Shown in pieces: positions 5,584 through 12,120 of a DNA stretch of 12,120 nt. Position 1 is the first letter of the stretch. Each line of letters opens with the position of its first letter. A model generated the notes under the pieces. It was not told the origin of the DNA. It saw nothing but the letters and a program-made list of their open reading frames with translations, and did no database searches. A program made the position numbers and the translations under genes. The stretch spans positions 1 to 12,120 of the forward strand of contig DATBSD010000148.1 in assembly GCA_036559965.1 (NCBI GenBank), read 5' to 3'. Origin of the DNA: CSP1-4 sp036559965. GTDB taxonomy: Bacteria > Chloroflexota > Limnocylindria > Limnocylindrales > CSP1-4.

Positions 5584-7184
5584 GGGTCCATCGGACCATC
5601 GGCTGGGAGCGACACCGGCAGCACGATGCGGATGCGCAGGCCGCCCATCGGGCTGCGCTCCGCAATGATCCGACCGCCCATCGCCTCGGTCATCCCCCGG
5701 GCGACGGTCAGCCCGATGCCCAGGCCGCGCGCGCCCGACCCACTCCGCCGCCCGCGATGGAACGTCTCGAACAGGCGATCGAGGTCCTCGCTCCCGACGC
5801 CCGGGCCGTCGTCGTCGACGAGCAGGTCGACGGCCGCACCGTCCGGCCCCGTGTCGGTGTCGTCGTTCGGGACGTCGGCAGAGATCCGGATCGCGGCGCT
5901 CGGGCCGCCATGCTGTGCCGCGTTCTCGAGGACGTTGCCCAGGGCGTGGTCGAAGAGCAGCGCATCGACGCGCACCGGCGGCAGGCGGGGTCCCAGCGCG
6001 ACGAGCAGCTGGTGGCCCTCAAGCGTGGGGCGCCGGCGGGCGATGACCCCGTCCACCAGCTCGTCGAGGGCGTGGACCTCGACGTCGGCTCGCAGCTCGC
6101 CGGCCTCGATGCGGCTGAGATCGAGCATGTCGCGCACGGCGTCGCTCAGGAAGGCAGCCTGCTGATCGATGTCCGTGGCGGTCTCCCGCACGTCCGCCAT
6201 CGTGGGCGTCAGCTCGGCGTCGGCCAAGCCACCGGCCAGCGCCCGGATGGTGGCCAGCGGCGTGCGCAGGTCGTGGGACACCGAGTCGAGCAGCGCTGAC
6301 TTGAGGGCGTCGCTCCGGCGGGCGACCTCGGCGCTGGTGGCCTCGCTCGTCAGTCGCTCGCGTCGCAGGGCCTGGCCGACCTGGTCGGCGGCGAGGGCTA
6401 ACAAACGTGTCGTCCCGCGATCAGGCAGTGCGACGTGCCGGTCGCGCCATGCCCAGACGGACCCGACCGAATCGCCATCGACGACGATCGGAACACGGAA
6501 CGTGTCGACGCTCATGCCACGCTCGTCGCCATCGGCCGGCAGACCAGGCGCCATCGCCGTGTGCGTCCGGATCCAGTCGGTCGCATCGGGGTCCGGGCTC
6601 GGAGCGAGCAGCCACGCGAGCCTCGGCGGCGCGAGCATGTCGCCCGGTGACGTGTCGGCGAGCACGCGCTCGAGTCGAGGCGTGGGACCGATCGACAGCC
6701 AGACTCGCGTCATCCCCGTCGCCCTCCGGAGGGGTTCGACGAGTCCCACCACCGCGCCCACCACCGTCGGCTCGACGGCCAGCGCTCGACCGATGCCGAA
6801 GGCGACCTCGGCTTCGTCGGCGCGCGCCTCCGCCTCACTTCTGCGCGCCGCCTGGAGCGCTGCCAGACGCCCGATGACGATGCCCACGACGAGGAAGAGC
6901 ACGAGGCTCAACCACTCCTGCGCATCGGCCACCGCGAACGTGAAACGCGGCTCGGTGAACAGGAAGTCGTAGAGCATGAACGCGAGGAAAGACGTGACCA
7001 CAGCGGCGAGCGAGCCGTAGCGGCCGGCGACGACGACGACGGCCAGGAGGTACACGATCGAGGCGTCGCCGACGGCCAACGGACCTTCGAGCAGAACGAC
7101 GGCGACGGTCGCCAGCGCGAGGCTGAGCGCGACGGCCAGCAGCGGCGGCAGGTACGGCCGCGTCTCCGCCAGCCAGGTCCGCAT
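5580..7184 (-). CDS. kdpD: KdpD-type sensor histidine kinase lacking the N-terminal KdpD/USP region
   Basis: A 534-residue membrane kinase. Residues 11-108 form the four-helix DUF4118 membrane unit characteristic of KdpD, including the GRYGSLAAVVTSFLAFMLYDFLF segment (residues 54-76). A GAF-like domain (about 125-275) follows, then HisKA with SHDLRTPL (His304). The HATPase domain has DHALGNVLENAAQHG (Asn421), DDDGPGVG (457-464) and GLGIGL (487-492). E. coli KdpD, about 890 residues, has about 390 residues of ATP-binding KdpD and USP domains before the membrane unit; these are absent here. ATG 7184 is supported by a GAGGA Shine-Dalgarno 5 bp upstream, and the protein begins a few residues before the first helix, so the absence is real and not a start-site error. 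Its stop overlaps the kdpE-like GTG by 4 bp. The sensed cue may differ from that of full-length KdpD. Confidence 0.87.
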   Translation of the reverse strand: MRTWLAETRPYLPPLLAVALSLALATVAVVLLEGPLAVGDASIVYLLAVVVVAGRYGSLAAVVTSFLAFMLYDFLFTEPRFTFAVADAQEWLSLVLFLVVGIVIGRLAALQAARRSEAEARADEAEVAFGIGRALAVEPTVVGAVVGLVEPLRRATGMTRVWLSIGPTPRLERVLADTSPGDMLAPPRLAWLLAPSPDPDATDWIRTHTAMAPGLPADGDERGMSVDTFRVPIVVDGDSVGSVWAWRDRHVALPDRGTTRLLALAADQVGQALRRERLTSEATSAEVARRSDALKSALLDSVSHDLRTPLATIRALAGGLADAELTPTMADVRETATDIDQQAAFLSDAVRDMLDLSRIEAGELRADVEVHALDELVDGVIARRRPTLEGHQLLVALGPRLPPVRVDALLFDHALGNVLENAAQHGGPSAAIRISADVPNDDTDTGPDGAAVDLLVDDDGPGVGSEDLDRLFETFHRGRRSGSGARGLGIGLTVARGMTEAMGGRIIAERSPMGGLRIRIVLPVSLPADGPMDP

Positions 7185-7190
7185 GATGGT

Positions 7191-7195
7191 CCTCA
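7191..7195 (-). promoter_or_regulatory. Shine-Dalgarno of the kdpD-like gene
   Basis: TGAGG/A sequence (minus strand 7195-7190) lies 5 bases before the ATG at 7184. It supports that start and therefore the short form of the kinase. Confidence 0.6.
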
Positions 7196-7242
7196 GCCTG
7201 CTCGAGCCGCGCGGGGTGGTCGGGTCCGGTCCGATGCCTGGG

Positions 7243-7653
7243 TCAGGCGGCCTCGCCCTCGTCGCGCGCCTCGCCGGCCTGGCGCCGCGGCTCCATGTAG
7301 TACTCGATGAAGTCGGTGCATCGGCCGTCCGGGTCGAAGGCGCACAGCCAGACGTTGTAGAAGCGTCGGTCGACGGTCTCGCCGTCGGCGCCGACGTACT
7401 CGGTCCAGCCCTGCATCACGGCGCGCCCCTGGTCGACGGCGTAGGCCGTGTAGCGACAGCGCCACGATCCGGCAGCGTCGGGCGACTCGAGCCAGTCCGC
7501 GACGATGGCGTCGCGACCCCGCACCGGCTCGTCCTCCGGGTGGTAGCGGTACGTGGCGTCGATGCTGAAGAGCGCCGCGATGGCCTCCTGGTCGTACGTC
7601 CGCCAGGCATCGACGTAGCGATCCAGCCAATCCTGGAAACCATCTCGATCCAT
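7243..7653 (-). CDS. NTF2/SnoaL-like domain protein
   Basis: A 136-residue soluble protein with the compact NTF2-like (cone-shaped alpha+beta) pattern. An N-terminal helix FQDWLDRYVDAWRTYDQEAI leads to ALFSIDATYRYHPEDEPVRG, the typical SnoaL-like opening with a helix then a strand and the 'G-R-D-A-I' turn. Later strands (WRCRYTAYAVDQGRAVMQGW, RRFYNVWLCAFDPDGRCTD) close the sheet. SnoaL-like proteins range from small-molecule enzymes to ligand-binding or immunity proteins, so no reaction can be assigned. The short acidic/basic tail after YYMEPRR looks disordered. A GGAGG Shine-Dalgarno 6 bp before ATG 7653 fixes the start. It lies 74 bp after gltX and 58 bp before the kdpD-like gene, and might be co-transcribed with either; nothing in the sequence ties it functionally to them. 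Confidence 0.8.
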   Translation of the reverse strand: MDRDGFQDWLDRYVDAWRTYDQEAIAALFSIDATYRYHPEDEPVRGRDAIVADWLESPDAAGSWRCRYTAYAVDQGRAVMQGWTEYVGADGETVDRRFYNVWLCAFDPDGRCTDFIEYYMEPRRQAGEARDEGEAA

Positions 7654-7659
7654 CGTCGT

Positions 7660-7664
7660 CCTCC
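7660..7664 (-). promoter_or_regulatory. Shine-Dalgarno of the NTF2-like gene
   Basis: GGAGG, 6 bases before the ATG at 7653; one of the two perfect GGAGG sites I found ahead of genes in the window. It decides the start against longer alternatives. Confidence 0.7.
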
Positions 7665-7703
7665 AGCGATCCAGCCGACCAAAGGGTAGCCGACCGGCGG
7701 CAC

Positions 7704-7718
7704 GACGCCGTCGGCGTC
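7704..7718 (-). terminator. possible hairpin after gltX
   Basis: A perfect 6-bp inverted repeat, GACGCC (7704-7709) and GGCGTC (7713-7718), with a 3-base loop, starts 9 bp past the gltX stop codon. No T-run follows. It could end the asparaginase-to-gltX transcript, but many GC-rich genomes have such stems without terminator function. Confidence 0.3.
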
Positions 7719-7727
7719 AGCCTGCGA

Positions 7728-9230
7728 TCAGTCGCTGCCCACGAGGGCGTCCCGGGCGGCATCGATGCGCGCCAACGTGCGCTCCTGGCCGAGCGCCACG
7801 AGCGAGTCGAAGAGCGGCGGGGCCGTCGTCCGCCCGGTGACCGCGACACGGATGGCCATGAACAGGTCGCCCGCCTTCCAGCCGCGCCGGTCGCAGAGCG
7901 CTCGGAGGGGCGGCTCCAGCTCGTCGGCCTCGAAGGCGACGCCGCCCACGTCGGCCACGATGCGACGCGCCTCGGTCAGGCCGTCGAGCGTCGTCGGCCG
8001 GTCCCAGCGCTTGGGCACGAGCAGGTCGGGGTCGACAGCCACATCTTCCAGGAAGATGAAGTCGACCAGGCTGCCGATGGCGCCGAGGATCGGCAGGCGC
8101 TCCTGGACGAGCGGCACGAGCGCGCGCAGCTGGCCGTCGGTCGGCCGCCTGACGGCAGCGCCCGAGGCTTCCAGGCGATCGAGGTCGGCGGCCAGGAACG
8201 GCGCCATCCGCTCGACCAGCTGATCGGTCGTCAGGCGGCGCATCCACTGCCCGTTGAGCCACTCGAGGCGCTCGCGATCGAACACCGCGCCGCCCTGATG
8301 CACGGCGCCGAGCTCGAAGCGGTCGGCCAGCTCGTCGAGCGTGAAGAGCTCCTCCTCGGTGCCGCTCGCCCAGCCGAGCAGGGCCAGGAAGTTGACGACG
8401 CCCTCCTGGATGAAGCCCTGGCCGATGTAGTCGGCCATCGCCGTCTGGCTCTTGCGCTTGCTCATCTTCGTGCGATCCGGGTTGAGGATGAGCGGCAGGT
8501 GGGCGAAGGCCGGCACGGCGGCGTCGAGCGCCCGGAAGAGGAGGATGTGCTTGGGCGTGTTGGAGAGGTGGTCCTCGCCACGGATGACGTGGGTCATGGC
8601 CATCGAGGCGTCGTCGACGACGACCGTGAAGTGGTAGAGCGGCGTGCCGTCGGAGCGCACGATGATCAGGTCGCCCCCCAGCGCCTCGGTCGAGATCTCG
8701 ACCCGGCCCCGCACGATGTCGTCGAACGCGACGCTGCCCTGCCCGACCCGGAAGCGGATGACCGGTGCCCGGCCGGCGGCCTCGTGGGCCCGCCGCTCGG
8801 CCGCGGTCAGCCGCGCACAGCGGCCGACGTAGTGCGGCGCCTGATGGGCGGCCTCCTGGGCGGCACGGTCCACGGCAAGCTCCTCGGGCGTGCAGTAGCA
8901 GTGGTAGGCCCGGTCCTGGCTGAGCAGCCGCTCTGCGGCCTCCGCATAGCGCGGCAGGCGCTCCATCTGCCGATACGGGCCGTAGGGACCGCGGGCAGGC
9001 TGCCCGGCCACCTCGGGGCCCTCGTCCCACTCGAGCCCCAGCCAGTGCAGACCGTCGAGGATGTCGCGCTCGAAGGCGACCGTCGAGCGCGCGACGTCGG
9101 TATCCTCGAGCCGGAGCACGAAGGTGCCGCCCTCGTGGCGCGCGAAGAGGTAGTTGAAGAGCGCCGTCCGGGCGGTCCCGATGTGGAGCGGCCCGGTCGG
9201 GCTGGGCGCGATGCGGCAGCGAACGGCCAC
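7728..9230 (-). CDS. gltX: glutamyl-tRNA synthetase
   Basis: Cytoplasmic class I aminoacyl-tRNA synthetase that charges tRNA-Glu with glutamate (and possibly tRNA-Gln if a GatCAB amidotransferase is present). At 500 residues it is normal length. The Rossmann domain begins with RIAPSPTGPLHIGTARTAL, holding the HIGH-type signature HIGT (16-19), then RLEDTD. The KMSKS loop is present as KMSKR (255-259), and RGEDHLSNTPKH precedes it. Cys111, Cys113 and Cys138 keep the C-X-C-X24-C spacing of the E. coli zinc site (C98, C100, C125, as I recall), and Tyr134 sits where E. coli has Tyr121; the later His is Arg here. Residues from about 330 are the helical anticodon-binding region. The start is GTG at 9230, 18 bp after the GreA-fusion stop, with only a G-rich stretch as a weak ribosome site. 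Likely in one operon with the genes upstream. Confidence 0.97.
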   Translation of the reverse strand: MAVRCRIAPSPTGPLHIGTARTALFNYLFARHEGGTFVLRLEDTDVARSTVAFERDILDGLHWLGLEWDEGPEVAGQPARGPYGPYRQMERLPRYAEAAERLLSQDRAYHCYCTPEELAVDRAAQEAAHQAPHYVGRCARLTAAERRAHEAAGRAPVIRFRVGQGSVAFDDIVRGRVEISTEALGGDLIIVRSDGTPLYHFTVVVDDASMAMTHVIRGEDHLSNTPKHILLFRALDAAVPAFAHLPLILNPDRTKMSKRKSQTAMADYIGQGFIQEGVVNFLALLGWASGTEEELFTLDELADRFELGAVHQGGAVFDRERLEWLNGQWMRRLTTDQLVERMAPFLAADLDRLEASGAAVRRPTDGQLRALVPLVQERLPILGAIGSLVDFIFLEDVAVDPDLLVPKRWDRPTTLDGLTEARRIVADVGGVAFEADELEPPLRALCDRRGWKAGDLFMAIRVAVTGRTTAPPLFDSLVALGQERTLARIDAARDALVGSD

Positions 9231-9248
9231 GGTTCGGGCGTGCCCCCG

Positions 9249-10475
9249 TCAGCCGAGGCTGACGACGCGATAGCGGGTCGCGCCGCCGGGCGTCTCGATG
9301 ACGACCTCGTCGCCGGCCCCGTGGCCGATGAGGGCCGCGCCGATGGGCGAGCGAGCAGAGATCCGGCCGCTGCGCGGATCCGACTCGGTCGGGCCGACGA
9401 TATGGAAGGTCGCTTCCGCCGTGCCATCGTCGACGACGACCGTCGATCCCAGGTCGATGCGCTGTCGCGCGGCCACCTCGTCGATGATCTCGACGTTGCG
9501 AAGCAACTCCTCGAGTGCCTGGATCCGGCCCTCCGCGAACGACTGCTCGCGGCGGGCCTCCTGGTACTCGGAGTTCTCGCGCAGGTCGCCCAGCTCGCGT
9601 GCCGACTTGATGCGGGCGACGATGGCCGGTCGGGAGATGGTCGTCAGCTGGAGATGCTCCGCCTGCATCGCGGCCAGGCCACCGGCCGTCACCCGCGTCG
9701 GCGGCCGTGGCGCGTCCGGGCCGGCGACCGGCACGGCACGCGTCGCGCGCCTGGCGGGGGCCTTGGCCGGCGTCCGGGAGCTGAGCACCCGATCGGAGCG
9801 GCGGACGCCCTGGCTCGGCTTGACCGCCGGGCGCCCGGCGGCGGCTCGTCGTTGCGCCGCGGTCACCGGCCCGCTCGGCTGGTCATCGAGCAGGGCGCTC
9901 TTGAGGCCATGCGGCTTGCGTCGCCCATCGGGCGCCTGGAGGTTCGCGAAGGGCAGGACGACGCTCTCATCCGGCAGGCCGGCCACCGCTGCAGCGGGAA
10001 CGCCGGCCGCGAACGCCTCGAGCAGGCCATCCTGGAACTCCTCGCCCGCGTCCGTCTCCGCCCACCAGACGCGCAGGCGGTCGAGTCCGCTGAGCGCCTT
10101 GAGCCAGTAGCCGCCGGCGTGCGGCCGTCGATCCCCGAGCGGTGTCCGCTGGAACGCGTCGAGCCGAGCACCGATGGATGCCGCGGACATGCCGACGTAG
10201 AGCACGGGCTGGTGCGGGAGCCAGAATCGATGGAGCTGGGCGGCCAGGTCGCGACCGGTCGGCCGGGCCCCGTCGAGGCGCAGGTCGGGCACGCGATCGA
10301 GCCAGCGGCCGACGGCCGTGAAGTCGATGGGCGCCGAGTCGGAGCCACCGGGCAACTCGACGATGTAGATCCCCGGACGGCTGGAACGAACGCGGGTGCC
10401 CCAGGCGGCAGGGCCGTCGACGACCAGCCCGACCGAGCGGATGAGGTCGGCCGCCGGCAGCGGGAGGTCGCTCAT
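9249..10475 (-). CDS. GIY-YIG-like domain fused to GreA transcript-cleavage factor
   Basis: One 408-residue frame with two parts. Residues about 30-180 look like a GIY-YIG nuclease fold: GIY at 35-37, YVG at 93-95, Arg104 in GARLDAF, His119, and Glu153 in DGLLEAFAAG as candidate catalytic Glu. A low-complexity Arg/Ala/Pro linker (about 195-262) follows. Residues 263-408 are a complete GreA: coiled-coil hairpin with ARELGDLRENSEYQEARREQ, keeping the tip acids Asp297 and Glu300 that match GreA Asp41 and Glu44, then the FKBP-like domain ending TPGGATRYRVV. GreA inserts into the RNA polymerase secondary channel and stimulates cleavage of backtracked RNA. ATG 10475 overlaps the J-domain gene's TGA (ATGA) and has GGAGG 4 bp upstream. 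The GreA part is sure; the nuclease activity of the front domain is inference, since the motifs are diverged. Confidence 0.88.
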   Translation of the reverse strand: MSDLPLPAADLIRSVGLVVDGPAAWGTRVRSSRPGIYIVELPGGSDSAPIDFTAVGRWLDRVPDLRLDGARPTGRDLAAQLHRFWLPHQPVLYVGMSAASIGARLDAFQRTPLGDRRPHAGGYWLKALSGLDRLRVWWAETDAGEEFQDGLLEAFAAGVPAAAVAGLPDESVVLPFANLQAPDGRRKPHGLKSALLDDQPSGPVTAAQRRAAAGRPAVKPSQGVRRSDRVLSSRTPAKAPARRATRAVPVAGPDAPRPPTRVTAGGLAAMQAEHLQLTTISRPAIVARIKSARELGDLRENSEYQEARREQSFAEGRIQALEELLRNVEIIDEVAARQRIDLGSTVVVDDGTAEATFHIVGPTESDPRSGRISARSPIGAALIGHGAGDEVVIETPGGATRYRVVSLG

Positions 10476-11482
10476 CCATCCTCCGGTGGCAAAGCCGCGC
10501 GACGGCGGAAGAGCGCTGCCAGCGCGGCACCGAGCCGCGGGCTCGCGGTCCGATCGCGTCGGGCGACGGGCTGCGAGTCGTCGGGCGTGGCGGCCCCCGG
10601 ACCGCGGTCGGTCGCGGTCGCTGGCGTGGGCGCCGGGCGGGCCGATCGGATCGCGTCGCCTGCCGACCGATAGCGCGGCGGTGGCGAGGCTCCGACCGGC
10701 GTCGTCCAGCGCGGCGTGTTCGGCTCTGCGGCGCCGCTCGGCATCTCGGCGCCGGCACGGCGGAAGTACGCCCGCGAAGCCGACGACCAGGCGGCACCGC
10801 TCGATCGCGAGTAGACGTCGAACTCGTGGCGGTTGTCCGTCGGCGGCGGGGGCGGTGCGGCACGGGGCCGGCGCGCGCCGGCCGTCGTCCGTCCGCTCGA
10901 CGTGGTGTTCGTGGACCGACGCGACGTGGCGGCATCCTCGGTCGAGTCGGGTCGGGTCGGCGCGGTCGGTCCGGGCGCGGCCGTGTCGCCCCCAGCTGCG
11001 CGCCGACGAGCCCGCTCGCGACGAGCACGCGGGGCGCCGCCGTCCTCCCACCATGGCACGCCGTCTGCCGTCCACGTCCAGTGGTCGGCGTGCTGCGGTC
11101 GATCGTTCGGCCCGAAGGTGGCATCGGGGCTGGCGGGCCGGGCTCCGCTCCGGGCGCCCGCTGCGGCCGGGCTGGTCGGACCCGGGGCGCGCTGCCGTCG
11201 GCCGCCCGGGCTCGGCGCATGCGTGCCGCGGGCAGTGCCCGTCGAGGCGGCCCGAACGGGACCCAGCGCGTGGCGTCGGTCCCAGTCACGACGTCGAAGT
11301 GGATCGCGCAGCAGCTCGTAGGCATCCTGGACAGCCAGGAAGCGGGCGCCGTCGGCGTGCGTCGCGTCGGGATGGAAGCGCTTGGCAAGGCGTCGATGTG
11401 CAGCGCGGATCTCGACGCTCGTCGCGTCCCGATCAAGCCCCAGCACGCGGTAGGGATCCGGCACGCGCTGCATCGTCGCCAC
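10472..11482 (-). CDS. J-domain (DnaJ-like) protein with long disordered tail
   Basis: A 336-residue protein. Residues 9-72 are a J domain: DPYRVLGLDRDATSVEIRAA, helix II RRLAKRF, the HPD motif at 37-39 that stimulates DnaK ATPase, and helix III ending DPLRRRDWDRR. No Gly/Phe region, zinc fingers or C-terminal substrate domains follow, so this is a class III J protein and not DnaJ itself. The rest is Pro/Ala/Arg/Ser-rich and probably disordered, except for two tryptophan- or aromatic-rich islands: DHWTWTADGVPWWEDGG (133-149) and FDVYSRSSGAAWSSASRAYFRR (221-242). Start: GTG at 11482, two bases after the asparaginase stop, or ATG at 11473 (MQRVPDPYRV), which I cannot decide; neither has a good Shine-Dalgarno. 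Its stop overlaps the start of the GreA fusion, so the two proteins should be made in step. Confidence 0.87.
   Translation of the reverse strand: MATMQRVPDPYRVLGLDRDATSVEIRAAHRRLAKRFHPDATHADGARFLAVQDAYELLRDPLRRRDWDRRHALGPVRAASTGTARGTHAPSPGGRRQRAPGPTSPAAAGARSGARPASPDATFGPNDRPQHADHWTWTADGVPWWEDGGAPRARRERARRRAAGGDTAAPGPTAPTRPDSTEDAATSRRSTNTTSSGRTTAGARRPRAAPPPPPTDNRHEFDVYSRSSGAAWSSASRAYFRRAGAEMPSGAAEPNTPRWTTPVGASPPPRYRSAGDAIRSARPAPTPATATDRGPGAATPDDSQPVARRDRTASPRLGAALAALFRRRAALPPEDG
10480..10484 (-). promoter_or_regulatory. Shine-Dalgarno of the GIY-YIG/GreA fusion gene
   Basis: GGAGG inside the last codons of the J-domain gene, 4 bases before ATG 10475. It confirms that translation starts with MSDLPLP and includes the GIY-YIG-like domain, and rules out the 200-residue upstream extension of this frame, which is the antiphase shadow of the J-domain gene. 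Confidence 0.65.
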
Positions 11483-11484
11483 GT

Positions 11485-12120
11485 CTAGACCAGCTCGCCG
11501 AGCGGCGCCAGCTCGAAGACCGGCATCGCCTGCGCGACGGCATCGCCGTGGGCATCGCGCAGGATGGGTCGGGCATGGGCCGACAGCGACCGCTGCGCCC
11601 GCTCGTCGAGCACGCCGATCTGGGCGAGGGCTGAGATGACGACCGGGCCGAGGGCCCGGCCACGACCATCGCCGTCGTCGATCTTGGCGGCCAGACCACC
11701 CGAGACGACATCGCTGCCACCTGACGGCACGAGGCCGACACCTTCGAGCGACTCGGCCCCGGACTTCGAGACGATTCGACCGGCACCGGCCTTCATGAGC
11801 CCCGTCGTGAGGCTGTCCCGTGCACCGCCGACGAGGTCGGGCGCGGCCAGCATCGCGTCTCGCACGCGGGTCAGCGGCTCGACCAACGCGGCCTGCGCCG
11901 CGTCGCGGGCCGCGCCGCGGGGATCGGCCAGGAGAGCATATGCCCGGGCGACCTCGAAGAGACTGAACGCGTACGTCTGCACGCCGCAGTCGTCGCCTGC
12001 CGTGACCAGGTCGTCCGGGAGGACGCCGAAGCAGCGGGCGACCGCCGATCGGGCGGCCGCCTGGCTGGGATGCTCGGGGCGCCAGTAGTCGTCGAGCGAC
12101 CAGCCGCCCTGTCGCGCGAC
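11485..12120 (-). CDS. L-asparaginase II family protein (N-terminus outside window)
   Basis: The C-terminal 211 residues of an Asparaginase_II (Pfam PF06089) family protein, which hydrolyses L-asparagine to aspartate and ammonia or is closely related to enzymes that do. The frame is open to the window edge; family members are about 320-340 residues, so roughly a third is missing. Recognisable blocks are GWSLDDYWRPEHPSQ, the signature DDCGVQTYAFSLFEVARAYA (in most members GCG-P-TFA), a MLAAPDLVGG segment, and SKSGAESLEGVGLV followed by AAKIDDGDGRG. The stop is TAG at 11487-11485, only 2 bp before the J-domain gene's GTG. It looks like the first visible gene of the operon leading to gltX. The family is well supported by the order of motifs; the exact substrate is not proven. 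It is distinct from the AnsA/AnsB fold, whose motifs are not present. Confidence 0.85.
   Translation of the reverse strand, partial: VARQGGWSLDDYWRPEHPSQAAARSAVARCFGVLPDDLVTAGDDCGVQTYAFSLFEVARAYALLADPRGAARDAAQAALVEPLTRVRDAMLAAPDLVGGARDSLTTGLMKAGAGRIVSKSGAESLEGVGLVPSGGSDVVSGGLAAKIDDGDGRGRALGPVVISALAQIGVLDERAQRSLSAHARPILRDAHGDAVAQAMPVFELAPLGELV

Noticed and set aside
7416..7703. 95-codon minus-strand frame overlapping the NTF2-like gene
   Set aside because: Out of frame with the NTF2-like protein, which has a GGAGG ribosome site and a recognisable fold.
8298..10673. 791-codon plus-strand frame spanning gltX and the GreA fusion
   Set aside because: Antisense to two genes with intact catalytic motifs; no recognisable domain in its translation.
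10476..11075. 200-residue upstream extension of the GIY-YIG/GreA frame
   Set aside because: It overlaps the J-domain gene in another frame and is low-complexity; the GGAGG and ATGA junction at 10475 mark the real start.
1..12120. tRNA or rRNA genes, CRISPR arrays, insertion sequences, integrase or phage genes
   Set aside because: I looked in the gaps and on both strands and saw none; all gaps are under 125 bp and there are no long repeats.

Overview
This is a GC-rich (roughly 70 percent by eye) bacterial chromosome segment. All twelve genes I accept lie on the minus strand, packed tightly and often with 4-bp stop/start overlaps. The base composition, the short KdpD-type kinase without its usual N-terminal domain, and the style of the small proteins suggest a free-living member of Chloroflexota (possibly a Limnocylindria-like lineage) or, less likely, Actinobacteria. 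That placement is inference; there is no rRNA or other phylogenetic marker beyond gltX. I see no tRNA, CRISPR array, insertion sequence or phage gene.

Reading in the direction of transcription (high to low coordinates), the window opens with the C-terminal part of an Asparaginase_II family protein (11485-12120). Next come a J-domain protein with a long disordered tail (10472-11482), a GIY-YIG-like domain fused in one frame to a complete GreA transcript-cleavage factor (9249-10475), and glutamyl-tRNA synthetase gltX (7728-9230). Gaps are 2 bp, a 4-bp overlap and 18 bp, so these four probably form one transcription unit. A small NTF2/SnoaL-like protein (7243-7653) with a clear Shine-Dalgarno follows.

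The next block looks like a potassium module: a KdpD-type sensor kinase (5580-7184), a KdpE-type regulator overlapping it by 4 bp (4861-5583), an intergenic stretch with an exact 8-bp direct repeat at 11-bp spacing (4794-4812), an 82-residue unknown protein (4490-4738), and, overlapping that by 4 bp, a KimA/KUP-like potassium permease of the APC superfamily (2472-4493). No kdpFABC ATPase genes are in the window; the KdpDE pair sits next to a different kind of K+ transporter.

The last block is a PhoB/PhoR-type phosphate-sensing pair: regulator (1701-2414), a small unknown protein (1237-1605) between the two, and a PhoR-like kinase (1-1187) cut by the window edge. Upstream of the regulator, and again upstream of the small protein, are 11-bp-period repeats built on GTT(G/C/A)A(C/T)G-like units. 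They resemble Pho boxes and are the likely sites of autoregulation.

The observations I rate highest are the GIY-YIG/GreA fusion translationally coupled to a J-domain protein, and the KdpDE/82-residue protein/KimA-like module with its own direct-repeat operator.
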